Shown here: positions 35,380-44,055 of the stretch, piece by piece
How the letters are laid out: the number at the start of each line of letters is the position of its first letter
Position numbering within the stretch: position 1 is the first letter of the stretch
DNA from: an uncultured Sulfolobales archaeon
GTDB taxonomy: Archaea > Thermoproteota > Thermoprotei_A > Sulfolobales > NBVN01
Assembly: GCA_937949785.1 (NCBI GenBank)
Contig: CALEDH010000007.1
Location: forward strand, 23,099 to 87,098
Direction of reading: 5' to 3'
DNA length: 64,000 nucleotides
Notes under the pieces: model-generated
Database searches by the model: none
Seen by the model: only the letters and a program-made list of their open reading frames with translations
What the model was told of the DNA's origin: nothing
Program-made: the position numbers and the translations under genes

Positions 35380-36135
35380 GTGGTGAGCATGACCTCATGT
35401 GAGGAACTACATAAGGACCTCGTAGGTATTGTTAAGTTGAAGTCAGACCCGGTAGGCATTAAACTATTTGAAGATATACGTAGTGACCTACCGTACATTA
35501 GTAAGAACCTAGCTTTATGTCAGGTCATGAAGTTAGCCAGCATCTACGGTAGGGCTGTAGGGGTATCAGCAGATAACGTTGACGCATGCGTCTTAGGTAC
35601 GTACATCCTCGGATTTAGAGGTCTGCCTGAGAACTACTATAAGAGGTGGGTGAGTTTAAGGAGGATGGATGATGATATAGCGAGGTCTGTTATTGCTAGC
35701 ATCCACACCATCCCTATGAGTAAGTATAAATCAGCTGTGATAGCACCGCTTAGGAAGTTCGATGAGTTGAAGGTAGAGCCTGAAGCAGTTATAATGATGG
35801 CTAACTCAGCGCAGGCATACCTACTGCTAGTCAGCTTCTTCGACTCAAAGGGTATTAAACCTAAGTCAGACTTCAACGGCCATGCAGCATGTGAGGTACT
35901 CGCAGCAGTTGTTAATGGTAAATCACCGTGGCTTACAATACCTTGCGGAGGTGCTAGGGGTCTGGCAGAAGCTCAGGACGATGAGCTATGGGTTGGGATG
36001 ACGTTAGAACACCTAAGAAGCAGTGTCATTAGGTTGAAGAGCGTTGGGAGTAGGTACCCACCCCCGGTATTCCAAATGATTATGACCCCGCCAAACCCTG
36101 AACACTCACTAACATTACTAATAAGTAGAGATTAA
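35380..36135 (+). CDS. DUF169 family protein
   Basis: A 251-residue protein of the uncharacterised DUF169 family of archaea and anaerobes. The conserved pattern is present: LKSDPVGIKLF near the N-terminus, Cys-rich positions (LCQVMKLA, DACVLG), a central NSAQAYLLL, HAACEVLAA, then IPCGGARGLAEAQDDELWVGM. The conserved cysteines suggest metal or cluster binding, though no function is established. It is 33 bp after the LarA-like gene and likely in the same transcript. GTG 35380, GTG 35383 or ATG 35389 may be the start. Confidence 0.82.
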   Translation: MVSMTSCEELHKDLVGIVKLKSDPVGIKLFEDIRSDLPYISKNLALCQVMKLASIYGRAVGVSADNVDACVLGTYILGFRGLPENYYKRWVSLRRMDDDIARSVIASIHTIPMSKYKSAVIAPLRKFDELKVEPEAVIMMANSAQAYLLLVSFFDSKGIKPKSDFNGHAACEVLAAVVNGKSPWLTIPCGGARGLAEAQDDELWVGMTLEHLRSSVIRLKSVGSRYPPPVFQMIMTPPNPEHSLTLLISRD

Positions 36136-36355
36136 CGTGTTACCTACGAAATAGCTTATTCTCCATCATTTTTAAACCACTACTGTAGGAAGCGGTGCTT
36201 GACATCTTCATCGCATAGCAGTGGGTGGATGGCTACTTCAGAGGTCGTAGGCCTTCTATATATAACTTAAAATTTACTATTCTACGAACTTATAATTATA
36301 ATATTATTATTAAACATTATAAATTTCGATTCGGTTAGGTTAGTGGTGGTGATTT

Positions 36356-37363
36356 GTGAAGGCTGCATTACTTCGTGAGTTTCAAAAACCGTTAGTTATT
36401 GAGGAAGTTCCTGACCCAGTACCAGGTTATGGGGAGGCCGTGATAAGGGTTAGGGCTGCAGGTATTTGCTACTCTGACTTAGAGATTATTGATGGTAAGG
36501 TGGCCCCGCCGAGGCTGCCTTTGATATTAGGTCATGAGGTAGCCGGTGTTGTTGAGGAGGTTGGCGATGGTGTTAAGCACTTAAGTCCTGGTGATAGGGT
36601 TGCCCTTTCATGGCTTTGGTATACGTGTGGTAGGTGTAGGTATTGCTTGGTTGGACGTGAGAACATATGTGAGAACCAGTTGAACACTGGGTTCAGCGTT
36701 GATGGCGGGTATGCAGAACTTGTTAAGGCCCCTGCAACACACCTACTTAAAATACCTGATAACGTACCGTTCCCAGAAGCTACTTCAGCAACAGATGCTG
36801 TTGCAACCCCGTATAGAGCCCTCACCTTCGCTTCAAGAGTTATGCCGGGAGACCTAGTCTCAGTATTTGGTATTGGTGGTTTAGGACATAACGCTGTTCA
36901 GATAGCTAAGGCTCTAGGGGCTAGAGTCGTAGCTGTAGATATATTGGAGAGTAAGTTAGAGTTTGCTAAGGATGTCGGGGCTGATTACCTAGTTAACGCA
37001 TCTAAGGAGGACCCGGTGAAGTACATTAAGGACTTAGGCGGTGCTGATGTCGCAGTACCAACTGTAGAGTCCTTAAAGGCTATGAGACAGGCGTATGAGT
37101 CCTTAAGGGCTGGAGGTACGTTGGTGTTGATCGGCCTGCCGGTAGGTGAGTTATCGCTACCGGTCATAGATTGGATCCTTAGAGATATTAAGGTTGTTGG
37201 GAACATAGGCTTCACAAGAAGTGATATTATTAGGAGTTTAGAGTTAGTAGCTGCTGGTAAGGTAAGGCCTAGGGTGGAGTTATTCAAGTTTGAAGAGGTT
37301 AATGCTGCGGTAGAGAAGCTTAGGAAGGGGGAGGTTAGGGGGAGGGCAGTCCTAACATTTTAA
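36356..37363 (+). CDS. Zinc-dependent alcohol dehydrogenase (medium-chain)
   Basis: A 335-residue medium-chain dehydrogenase. The catalytic-zinc ligands C38 and H60-E61 (GHE) are visible. The structural zinc is held by C91, C94, C97 and C105, and NAD(P) binds at GIGGLGH (172-178). The third catalytic-zinc position, usually Cys, appears to be Asp147 (SATDAVATPY), as in some thermophile relatives. It oxidises alcohols or reduces aldehydes; the substrate is unknown. An AT-rich promoter (about 36296-36335) precedes the GTG start, and a T11 run ends the transcript. Confidence 0.88.
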   Translation: MKAALLREFQKPLVIEEVPDPVPGYGEAVIRVRAAGICYSDLEIIDGKVAPPRLPLILGHEVAGVVEEVGDGVKHLSPGDRVALSWLWYTCGRCRYCLVGRENICENQLNTGFSVDGGYAELVKAPATHLLKIPDNVPFPEATSATDAVATPYRALTFASRVMPGDLVSVFGIGGLGHNAVQIAKALGARVVAVDILESKLEFAKDVGADYLVNASKEDPVKYIKDLGGADVAVPTVESLKAMRQAYESLRAGGTLVLIGLPVGELSLPVIDWILRDIKVVGNIGFTRSDIIRSLELVAAGKVRPRVELFKFEEVNAAVEKLRKGEVRGRAVLTF

Positions 37364-37378
37364 AAACGAAATCATTTA

Positions 37379-37389
37379 TTTTTTTTTTT
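37379..37389 (+). terminator. Oligo-T transcription terminator after the alcohol dehydrogenase gene
   Basis: Eleven consecutive T residues on the plus strand, 16 bases after the stop codon, without a clear stem. Archaeal RNA polymerase stops at such T-runs. The convergent lyase gene ends 13 bases further on. Confidence 0.75.
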
Positions 37390-37401
37390 AATACGTTTAA
37401 A

Positions 37402-38388
37402 TTACCTAACCATCTTAAGACCTAATTTGTTGAGGAGTATATCTTTCAGCTCAGCTATATCCTCATCTCTGAGGTTTACTAGGGGTAGCCTCATACTACC
37501 TCCTCTAAGTCCTAGTAGGTTCATAGACGCTTTCCTAATACTCATGTATATATATGATGTTGTGTAGGGTGGTTGTAGGATAGCTGTTGATGGGCCGTAT
37601 TTCTCACGCATCTTAGCTGTGAATTCTTCAAGCGGTTCCAACTTCTTAATTAATTCGTGTGCTTTCTTCCAATCACCGTCATTCCCAGCTTTAAGCAGTT
37701 CTAAGCTGAATTCAGGCATGACGTTAGCTAGTCCCGACACAAATCCTCTAGCACCGTATGGTAGTGTGGCTACGTACCACCACTCACCACGGCCTTGAAC
37801 TATAGGTATTTTATGTCCAACCGCTTTAACCTGCTGGTAGAACATATCTATAAATGGTGTGTTTTCCTTAACACCGACTATGTTTGGTATCTCAGCCAAT
37901 TTCCTCATTAGAGAAGGTCTTACGTACGCCTTAGAGACGCTGGGGTTATTGTAGACCATAACGCCGATGTCCAATGCCTCGGCAATCCTCTTATAATGTA
38001 GGTACATCCCCTCCTCATCAGGTACGTGGTAGTATGGGAGGACTACCTGAACTCCGTCAGCACCGACGTCCTGAGCATACCTACTTAACTCAACAGCTAT
38101 TTTAGTTCCTGCAGCACCGGTACCAGCGATTACCGGTGCCTTACCCCCAGCCTCTTCAACCACGACCTTAATAACCTTCTTAATCTCATCCTCACTCATG
38201 GCGTAGAACTCACCGTTACTACCGCATGGGACTAAAGCAAGCCTCCCTCCCTTACTAACCTCAACTAAGTACCTAGTATTTTCTCTGAGACCCTCAACAT
38301 CAACTTCATCATCCTTAGTGAATGGAGTCATCTGAACAACTAATACTGAACCACTCATTAAGAACTCCTTAAGAGATTTAAAACGCAT
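37402..38388 (-). CDS. DapA-family lyase/aldolase, copy 1
   Basis: A 328-residue TIM-barrel Schiff-base enzyme of the dihydrodipicolinate synthase / N-acetylneuraminate lyase family. PCGSNGEFYAMSEDE is the pyruvate-binding GxxGE loop, Y146 lies in VMVYNNP, and Lys174 in VGVKENT is the Schiff-base residue. It might split or form 2-keto-3-deoxy sugar acids or act as a keto-deoxy-glucarate dehydratase; DHDPS itself is less likely without lysine genes nearby. It is convergent with the alcohol dehydrogenase. A TATA-like AAAGTTTAAATTAC (minus strand, about 38415-38430) precedes it. Confidence 0.85.
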   Translation of the reverse strand: MRFKSLKEFLMSGSVLVVQMTPFTKDDEVDVEGLRENTRYLVEVSKGGRLALVPCGSNGEFYAMSEDEIKKVIKVVVEEAGGKAPVIAGTGAAGTKIAVELSRYAQDVGADGVQVVLPYYHVPDEEGMYLHYKRIAEALDIGVMVYNNPSVSKAYVRPSLMRKLAEIPNIVGVKENTPFIDMFYQQVKAVGHKIPIVQGRGEWWYVATLPYGARGFVSGLANVMPEFSLELLKAGNDGDWKKAHELIKKLEPLEEFTAKMREKYGPSTAILQPPYTTSYIYMSIRKASMNLLGLRGGSMRLPLVNLRDEDIAELKDILLNKLGLKMVR

Positions 38389-38530
38389 GGTAACACCGTA
38401 GAAATCTTCTTCACAGTAATTTAAACTTTAGATCTTGACAACACGTTAACACCTAAAGTGCTTTAGCTGTAATGCGTTGATGGTTTGTGAAGGACTTACG
38501 TAGCAATCACATTATTTTTAAGTAGTGGTT

Positions 38531-38560
38531 ACGTATACTTATCCGATACGTTTTTAAGTA
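38531..38560 (+). promoter_or_regulatory. Promoter of the aromatic operon with adjoining inverted repeat
   Basis: TTTTTAAGTA at 38551-38560 is a TATA-like box, placing transcription start near 38578-38582. Directly before it, ACGTAT (38531-38536) and ATACGT (38546-38551) form a perfect inverted repeat with a 9-base spacer, a candidate operator. A second TTTTTAAGTA lies at about 38516-38525. Confidence 0.5.
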
Positions 38561-38588
38561 AGTCTACTTCCTACAAATAGGGGGTCGT

Positions 38589-38621
38589 ATGAGGAACCAA
38601 TTCCAATATCAAATACTTTAA
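38589..38621 (+). other. 10-codon upstream open reading frame in the aro operon leader
   Basis: ATG at 38589, preceded by AGGGGGT as ribosome-binding site, encodes MRNQFQYQIL and stops at TAA 38619-38621, 11 bases before the GTG of the transketolase gene. The main GTG lacks its own Shine-Dalgarno sequence. The peptide holds Phe and Tyr, end products of the operon. Its function is hypothetical. Confidence 0.4.
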
Positions 38622-38632
38622 ACCCCAATTCT

Positions 38633-39742
38633 GTGGTTCAGGAGTTAGAGGTAGTTAGGGAGATTATTAGGAGGGGCCTCAATAACAATCAGCTAGTACT
38701 CCTCAGCGAGTTAAGAGTTAATTCTTATAGGAGTCTGACCTCAGCTCTTAGAAGTCTGTCTAGGAAGTACAGCATCTCCGTATCCACGCTTAAAGTTAAT
38801 GCTAAGGTCTTACGTGACCTCAACTTAATAGATGTTAGAGGTAGTGATAGGGTTAGGGAAGTAGTGTTAACCCCTATGGGTCACTTCGTAGCTGATTTGC
38901 TAGGTATACATCCGGTGATTAAGGACTTAGACCTTGACGGGAAACACGTTGAGATACTGGCTGAGAAGTCAAGACTGGTTAGGAAGTACGTACTTGAGAT
39001 GATTGCTGATGCGGGTTCTGGTCACTTAGGTGCTTCACTATCGGTGGTTGACATACTCACAACCCTCTATATGGCTAGGATGAGGTACGACGTTAAGAAT
39101 CCTAGGTGGCCCTTAAGAGATAGGCTAATACTTAGTAAGGGTCACGCAGCGCCAGCGCTCTACGCAGTGCTAGCCATGGTTGGGTTTATATCGTTTGATG
39201 AGTTAAGGAAGTTCAGAGATGTTGAGGGCGTGCTTCAAGGACATCCCGACATCGATGTTCCGGGAGTTGATATGGTTTCAGGTTCTTTAGGTCAGGGCCT
39301 ATCAGTAGGTTGTGGGATGGCCTTAGCGCTTAAGAACGATGGCGTCCCAGCTAAGGTTTACGTGGTTATGGGCGATGGCGAGTTAGATGAGGGTCAGGTA
39401 TGGGAGGCTGCGTTAACGGCCAGCAAGTTAAGGCTGGATAACTTAGTAGCCATCATTGATAGGAACGGCTACCAGCAGGAAGGGGTTACTGAGGCCGTTA
39501 AGCCTTTAGAGCCTTTAGTGATGAAATGGATCTCATTTGGGTGGCATGTAATTGAGGTTGACGGCCATGACTTCGAACAACTGATAAGGGCTTTCAATGA
39601 GGCTGATCAAGTGTGGGGGAAACCTACGGTGATAATAGCACATACGGTTAAGGGTAAGGGGTTCCCACCTGCTGAAGGGAATAATAAATACCATAGTAGG
39701 CCTGTGAGTAGGGAGGAAATAAGGTCTGCTGGGATCATTTGA
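38633..39742 (+). CDS. Transketolase N-terminal subunit with N-terminal winged-helix-like domain
   Basis: A 369-residue protein. Residues about 105-369 are the thiamine-diphosphate-binding half of transketolase: SKGHAAPALYAVL, GSLGQGLSVGCGMA, and the TPP motif GDGELDEGQVWEAA ending in DRNGYQQ. Residues 1-95 are an extra domain with winged-helix features (SVSTLKVNAKVLRDLNLIDVR and then VVLTPMGHFVADLLG). This could regulate the operon by binding DNA. With the next subunit it makes erythrose 4-phosphate for DAHP synthase. The GTG at 38633 is the first possible start in an otherwise open frame. It is the first structural gene of an eleven-gene operon. Confidence 0.88.
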   Translation: MVQELEVVREIIRRGLNNNQLVLLSELRVNSYRSLTSALRSLSRKYSISVSTLKVNAKVLRDLNLIDVRGSDRVREVVLTPMGHFVADLLGIHPVIKDLDLDGKHVEILAEKSRLVRKYVLEMIADAGSGHLGASLSVVDILTTLYMARMRYDVKNPRWPLRDRLILSKGHAAPALYAVLAMVGFISFDELRKFRDVEGVLQGHPDIDVPGVDMVSGSLGQGLSVGCGMALALKNDGVPAKVYVVMGDGELDEGQVWEAALTASKLRLDNLVAIIDRNGYQQEGVTEAVKPLEPLVMKWISFGWHVIEVDGHDFEQLIRAFNEADQVWGKPTVIIAHTVKGKGFPPAEGNNKYHSRPVSREEIRSAGII

Positions 39743-40659
39743 TGAGGTTAGTTCTCGGTAAGTCGCTCATTGAGTTAGGGCTTAAGTATAGGGATTTATA
39801 CGTAGTTGATGCTGACTCAGCAAGCCATACTATGACCTCACTGTTCGCTGAGAACTTCCCCGACAGATTTGTTAACGTAGGTATTAGTGAGCAGGACTTA
39901 GTTGGTGTGGCCTCAGGCCTAGCTTCATGTGGGAAGAGAGTTGTTGTATGTACGTATACGTCGTTCCTGATGAGGGCGTGGGAGCAGATTAGAAATACTG
40001 TTGCGAGGGCTAAGTTAAACGTGAAGCTCGTAGGAACTCACAGCGGTATCTCAAACTTCGGTGACGGACCTTCACATCAATGCTTTGAGGACATAGCGTT
40101 AATGCGTGTAATACCTAACGTTAAGGTAGTCGTACCGGCTGACTCCGTAGAGTTGAGGCAGTGTCTTAATGAGTTGCTTAGGGATGAGGGCCCTGCATAT
40201 ATGAGGGTGGGTAGGGATGAGGATTTTAGGGTGTACGATGAGTGTAGGTGTGAGTTAGGGGTTGCTAACGTAGTTGTTGATGGGTATGACGTAGTAATAG
40301 TGGCTATAGGTAGTATGGTTTCAGAGTCTGTTAAAGCTGTTAAGGAGTTGGAGGGCTTAGGTATTAGTGCTGCTGTCATAGACTCACATACGGTTAAACC
40401 GTTGGATAGTAACACCATACTTAAATATGTTAGGGCGACTGGGGCTGTAGTAGTTGCTGAGGAACATAACGTCTTAGGCGGGTTAGGCAGTGCTGTCGCT
40501 GAGGTAGTGGTTAGGGACTACCCGGTTCCTATGGAATTCGTAGGTGTTAGGGATATGTTCGGCCACTCAGCTAGGTCTTTAGAAGACCTAAGGAAATTCC
40601 TAGGGCTTACATCCTCAGACATAGTTAGAGCTGCTACTAAGGTGGTTAGGAGTAGATGA
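39742..40659 (+). CDS. Transketolase C-terminal subunit
   Basis: About 305 residues, the pyrimidine-binding and C-terminal domains of transketolase. Landmarks are [18 protein letters not shown] (the Glu that activates TPP), [10 protein letters not shown] and [14 protein letters not shown]. It pairs with the preceding subunit, as transketolase is split in two genes in many archaea. ATG 39742 overlaps the previous TGA (TGATG) and is preferred over TTG 39739. It overlaps the DAHP synthase gene by 4 bp. Confidence 0.9.
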   Translation: MRLVLGKSLIELGLKYRDLYVVDADSASHTMTSLFAENFPDRFVNVGISEQDLVGVASGLASCGKRVVVCTYTSFLMRAWEQIRNTVARAKLNVKLVGTHSGISNFGDGPSHQCFEDIALMRVIPNVKVVVPADSVELRQCLNELLRDEGPAYMRVGRDEDFRVYDECRCELGVANVVVDGYDVVIVAIGSMVSESVKAVKELEGLGISAAVIDSHTVKPLDSNTILKYVRATGAVVVAEEHNVLGGLGSAVAEVVVRDYPVPMEFVGVRDMFGHSARSLEDLRKFLGLTSSDIVRAATKVVRSR

Positions 40660-41471
40660 CGTATAGGTTAGTTGCTAGGAAGTCAGAGGGTGATGACGTA
40701 GTAGTAGATGTAAACGGTGTTGAGGTAGGGGGTAGTAGGGTCGTAGTCATAGCTGGTCCATGCTCTGTAGAAAGCTTAGAGCAGGTCTTAGATGTTGCTA
40801 AGGAGGTTAGGAGGTTAGGAGCGCATATGTTGAGGGGTGGGGCATTTAAACCTAGGACATCGCCCTACAGCTTCCAAGGATTAGGTGAGGAGGGCTTGAA
40901 GATCTTAGCTCTGGCCCGTGAGGAGGTTGGACTACCCATAGTTACTGAGGTTATGGACCCCCGTGACATACCATTGGTTAGTAAGTATGCTGACGTACTT
41001 CAGGTCGGTGCTAGGAACATGCAGAACTTCACATTGCTTAAGGAGTTAGGTAGGGTTGATAAGCCTGTACTCCTTAAGAGGGGGTTCTCAGCAAGTATTG
41101 ATGAGTGGTTAGGCGCTGCTGAGTACGTAGCTGTGGGTGGTAATAAGAAGATAATACTGTGTGAGAGGGGGATTAGGACTTTTGAAACCCATACGAGGTT
41201 TACGTTAAGTGTTACTTCAATACCGTACGTTAAGAAGTTAAGCTGCCTGCCAGTGATCGCTGACCCAAGCCACGCAACCGGTAAGAGCGACTTAGTAATA
41301 CCGGCGTCTAGGGCTTCAATAGCTGCTGGTGCTGACGGGTTAATGGTTGAGGTACATCCGAACCCGCCTCAAGCCCTGAGCGACGGCTCTCAATCAATAA
41401 CCGTAGATGAGTTCAGCAAGTTGATGGTAGAGGTACGTAGGATAGCTGAAGCTGTCGGTAGGTACTTATGA
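40656..41471 (+). CDS. aroG: 3-deoxy-7-phosphoheptulonate (DAHP) synthase, type I-beta
   Basis: A 271-residue enzyme condensing phosphoenolpyruvate with erythrose 4-phosphate, the first step to chorismate. Family motifs include AGPCSVES, the [17 protein letters not shown] loop that binds [23 protein letters not shown], and [13 protein letters not shown] with its metal-binding His. It is short and lacks the ACT or chorismate mutase regulatory domain, like other archaeal I-beta enzymes related to KDO8P synthase. The ATG overlaps the preceding stop (ATGA). Confidence 0.95.
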   Translation: MTYRLVARKSEGDDVVVDVNGVEVGGSRVVVIAGPCSVESLEQVLDVAKEVRRLGAHMLRGGAFKPRTSPYSFQGLGEEGLKILALAREEVGLPIVTEVMDPRDIPLVSKYADVLQVGARNMQNFTLLKELGRVDKPVLLKRGFSASIDEWLGAAEYVAVGGNKKIILCERGIRTFETHTRFTLSVTSIPYVKKLSCLPVIADPSHATGKSDLVIPASRASIAAGADGLMVEVHPNPPQALSDGSQSITVDEFSKLMVEVRRIAEAVGRYL

Positions 41472-42559
41472 GTGGTTTCCGTGAAGTCCTCTTAAAGACT
41501 GAGACTAGGGAGTACCCCATATACGTTGGTAGGGGTATTATCAACTACCTACCTAAGTTTATGGACGGCTTCAAGAATAGTAGGAAGTGCGCTGTAATCA
41601 CCAATAAAGTAGTTAACTCTCTATACGGTGAATTCGTTGAGGAGTTGTTGAGTAGTAGTGGTTACGTAGTACATGTGGTTGAGGTCCCTGACGGTGAGGA
41701 ATGTAAGACCTTAAGAGTTGTTGAGCGTGTATATGATGAGTTAGTAGACCTACGCTTCGATAGGTACTCCACCGTAGTTGCTTTAGGAGGTGGGTCTGTA
41801 GGTGACCTATCAGGGTTTATAGCTGCTACGTATATGAGGGGTATTAACTACGTTCAAGTTCCGACTACGTTGTTAGCCCAGGTAGATGCTTCAATAGGTG
41901 GTAAGGCAGCTATTAACCTACCTAAAGGTAAGAACTTAGTAGGTGTTTTCTACCATCCGCAACTAGTTCTAGTTGATGTTGACTTCCTTAAAACCCATGA
42001 TGTAAGGGACTTTAGGTCAGGGCTTGCTGAGGTAGTTAAGTATGGCGTAATAATGGATAGGGAGTTCTTCAACTACTTAGTCGAGAATAGGTCTAAGCTA
42101 CTTGACGTCAGCAGCGATGAGTTAACTTATGCTATACTTAAATGCTGTCAACTTAAGGCGATGGTGGTAGGTGAGGACGAATTCGACAGGAAGGGTATTA
42201 GAGCTATACTTAACTACGGCCACACAGTAGGCCATGCAGTGGAAGCCTATTCTAACTTCACGTTAAGGCATGGTGAGGCAGTAGCTATAGGTATGTGTTA
42301 TGAGGCTAAGATATCAGCAGCCCTTAAACTTGCTGAGGAATCCGTAGTGGACACCGTATGTAGTGTGTTGAGCGGTTTAGGCCTCCCAACCCACATACCA
42401 GTGGACGTCAATACTACTAAGTTGGTTGAGCTGATGAGGCGTGATAAGAAATCTGTTGGGGGTAAGATAGCGATGGTCCTCCTCAGAGACATAGGTAATA
42501 GCTTCTTAGTCAGCGATGTCCCTGAAGAAGTTGTTGTTGAGGTTGTTAGGGGTTGGTGA
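41468..42559 (+). CDS. aroB: 3-dehydroquinate synthase
   Basis: A 363-residue enzyme turning DAHP into 3-dehydroquinate using NAD+ and zinc. It shows [39 protein letters not shown] and GVFYHPQ, with metal ligands in LAEVVKYG, the [11 protein letters not shown] block and the following [10 protein letters not shown]. It is of normal length. It overlaps both neighbours by a few bases. Confidence 0.96.
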   Translation: MSGFREVLLKTETREYPIYVGRGIINYLPKFMDGFKNSRKCAVITNKVVNSLYGEFVEELLSSSGYVVHVVEVPDGEECKTLRVVERVYDELVDLRFDRYSTVVALGGGSVGDLSGFIAATYMRGINYVQVPTTLLAQVDASIGGKAAINLPKGKNLVGVFYHPQLVLVDVDFLKTHDVRDFRSGLAEVVKYGVIMDREFFNYLVENRSKLLDVSSDELTYAILKCCQLKAMVVGEDEFDRKGIRAILNYGHTVGHAVEAYSNFTLRHGEAVAIGMCYEAKISAALKLAEESVVDTVCSVLSGLGLPTHIPVDVNTTKLVELMRRDKKSVGGKIAMVLLRDIGNSFLVSDVPEEVVVEVVRGW

Positions 42560-43206
42560 GGCCGGTAACCTGCTTATCTCTGACAAGACCTGAAGATGTT
42601 GGTAAGGCGTGTACAGCTGATCTAATCGAGTTGAGGATTGATATGTTGGGGAGTAGGTGGTTAGACGTTGTCAGTAGTTTATGTCGTCCGTGGATAGCTT
42701 GTAATAGGAGGTCTGATGAGGGAGGTTTTTGGAGGGGTGATGAGTTAGGCAGGGTTGAGGAGTTGTTTAAGGCTGTTGACCTAGGTGCTTCGTTCGTAGA
42801 CATCGAACTCTCAACTAAGGGTGTTGAAGACCTTATAAGGTATTTTAAGGGACGGGGGGTTAAGGTCATAGTCTCAAAGCATATAACTACCCACACACCT
42901 GATCTAAACTCGTTGAAGGGCTTAGTTGCTGAGATGATCTGGTTAGGTGCTGATGTGTGGAAGGTAGTTACTAGAGCATGTAGTATCTCAGATAGTATAG
43001 TGATGCTTAAACTGCTTAAGGAGTTTGACGTCCCAGGCATTTCGTTAGCTATGGGTGATTTAGGGATTATTAGTAGGGTGCTCTCACCTATGTTAGGCGG
43101 CTTCCTAACCTACGTCTCAGCATGTAGGGGGGCTGAATCAGCTCCCGGACAATTAACTGTTGATGAAGTTAGGGAGATTTACGGCATGTTAGGTGTGCTT
43201 AGTTGA
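42553..43206 (+). CDS. aroD: 3-dehydroquinate dehydratase, type I
   Basis: A 217-residue Schiff-base dehydratase. DLIELRID holds E26/R28/D30 at the substrate site, the catalytic His is H110 in VSKHITTHTPD, and the Schiff-base Lys is K137 in VWKVVTRA. The end has MGDLGIISR, and the Ser/Gln loop near APGQL closes the site. The start is TTG 42553 or GTG 42556, overlapping the aroB stop. It makes 3-dehydroshikimate. Confidence 0.92.
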   Translation: MVRPVTCLSLTRPEDVGKACTADLIELRIDMLGSRWLDVVSSLCRPWIACNRRSDEGGFWRGDELGRVEELFKAVDLGASFVDIELSTKGVEDLIRYFKGRGVKVIVSKHITTHTPDLNSLKGLVAEMIWLGADVWKVVTRACSISDSIVMLKLLKEFDVPGISLAMGDLGIISRVLSPMLGGFLTYVSACRGAESAPGQLTVDEVREIYGMLGVLS

Positions 43207-44051
43207 GGCACTTAAAGCTAATATGTTTGATAGGGGATCCAGTAGAACATTCGATATCCCCTACAATCCATAACGAGGTCTTCAGAGAGTTAAACCTTAA
43301 CTACATCTACTTAGCTTTTAGAGTGGTAGGCGATGACTTAGAACACGCTGTTAGGGGGTTGAAGGCTTTAGGGGCTTCAGGCTTTAACGTAACACTACCC
43401 CATAAGTCAGCAATTATTAAGTACCTCGATGAGGTAGTCCCTGAGGCCATGTTCGTAGGAGCTGTTAACACCGTCGTTAATGAGGGCGGTAGGTTTGTAG
43501 GGTATAATACTGATGTTGTGGGGGTTATCAATACGTTTAAATCCTTAAATATTAGGTTATCAGGTACCTCAGCAGCTGTCTTAGGTGCCGGCGGAGCTAG
43601 TAGGGCTGTCCTCTACGCATTAGCTAGTAGCGGTAGTAGTGAGGTATTCCTAATTAATAGGACTTTTGAGAGGGCTGTAAGTCTAGCTGAGGAGTTCAGC
43701 GTTAAGTTTCCAGATGTGAGGTTCAGGCCTACAGGCCTTACAGTAAGTGGTTTAAGGGTCGCCGTAGAACGGGCTCAGATATTAGTTAACGCTACATCGG
43801 TTGGGATGTACCCCAGCGTCGATGAGTCTCTAATCCCTCCAGAACTACTTAGACGTGACCTCATAGTCTTCGACGTGGTTTACAACCCTGTTGAAACTAA
43901 GTTGTTAAGAGATGCTAGGCTAAGAGGGGCTACTACGGTAGATGGTGTGCATATGTTAGTCCATCAAGCAGCTGCAGCGTTTAAGCTGTGGACTAAGGTA
44001 GAACCACCGGTCGACTTTATGTTTAACGTAGCTTACTCGTCGCTGAGGTGA
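43203..44051 (+). CDS. aroE: Shikimate dehydrogenase
   Basis: A 282-residue NADPH-dependent enzyme. HSISPTIHNEVF and NVTLPHKSA (K68) form the shikimate site, and GAGGASRAVLYAL is the nucleotide-binding loop. NATSVGMYP follows, and VFDVVYNPVETKLL sits near the C-terminus. All core residues are present. The TTG start overlaps the aroD stop (TTGA), and the gene lies 4 bp before aroK. Confidence 0.96.
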   Translation: MRHLKLICLIGDPVEHSISPTIHNEVFRELNLNYIYLAFRVVGDDLEHAVRGLKALGASGFNVTLPHKSAIIKYLDEVVPEAMFVGAVNTVVNEGGRFVGYNTDVVGVINTFKSLNIRLSGTSAAVLGAGGASRAVLYALASSGSSEVFLINRTFERAVSLAEEFSVKFPDVRFRPTGLTVSGLRVAVERAQILVNATSVGMYPSVDESLIPPELLRRDLIVFDVVYNPVETKLLRDARLRGATTVDGVHMLVHQAAAAFKLWTKVEPPVDFMFNVAYSSLR

Positions 44052-44055
44052 TGGA

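Noticed and set aside
42546..43040. 164-codon open frame on the minus strand
   Set aside because: It lies wholly across aroD, whose catalytic residues are all present on the plus strand; the antisense translation is low-complexity Ser/Thr/Leu, typical of a shadow frame.
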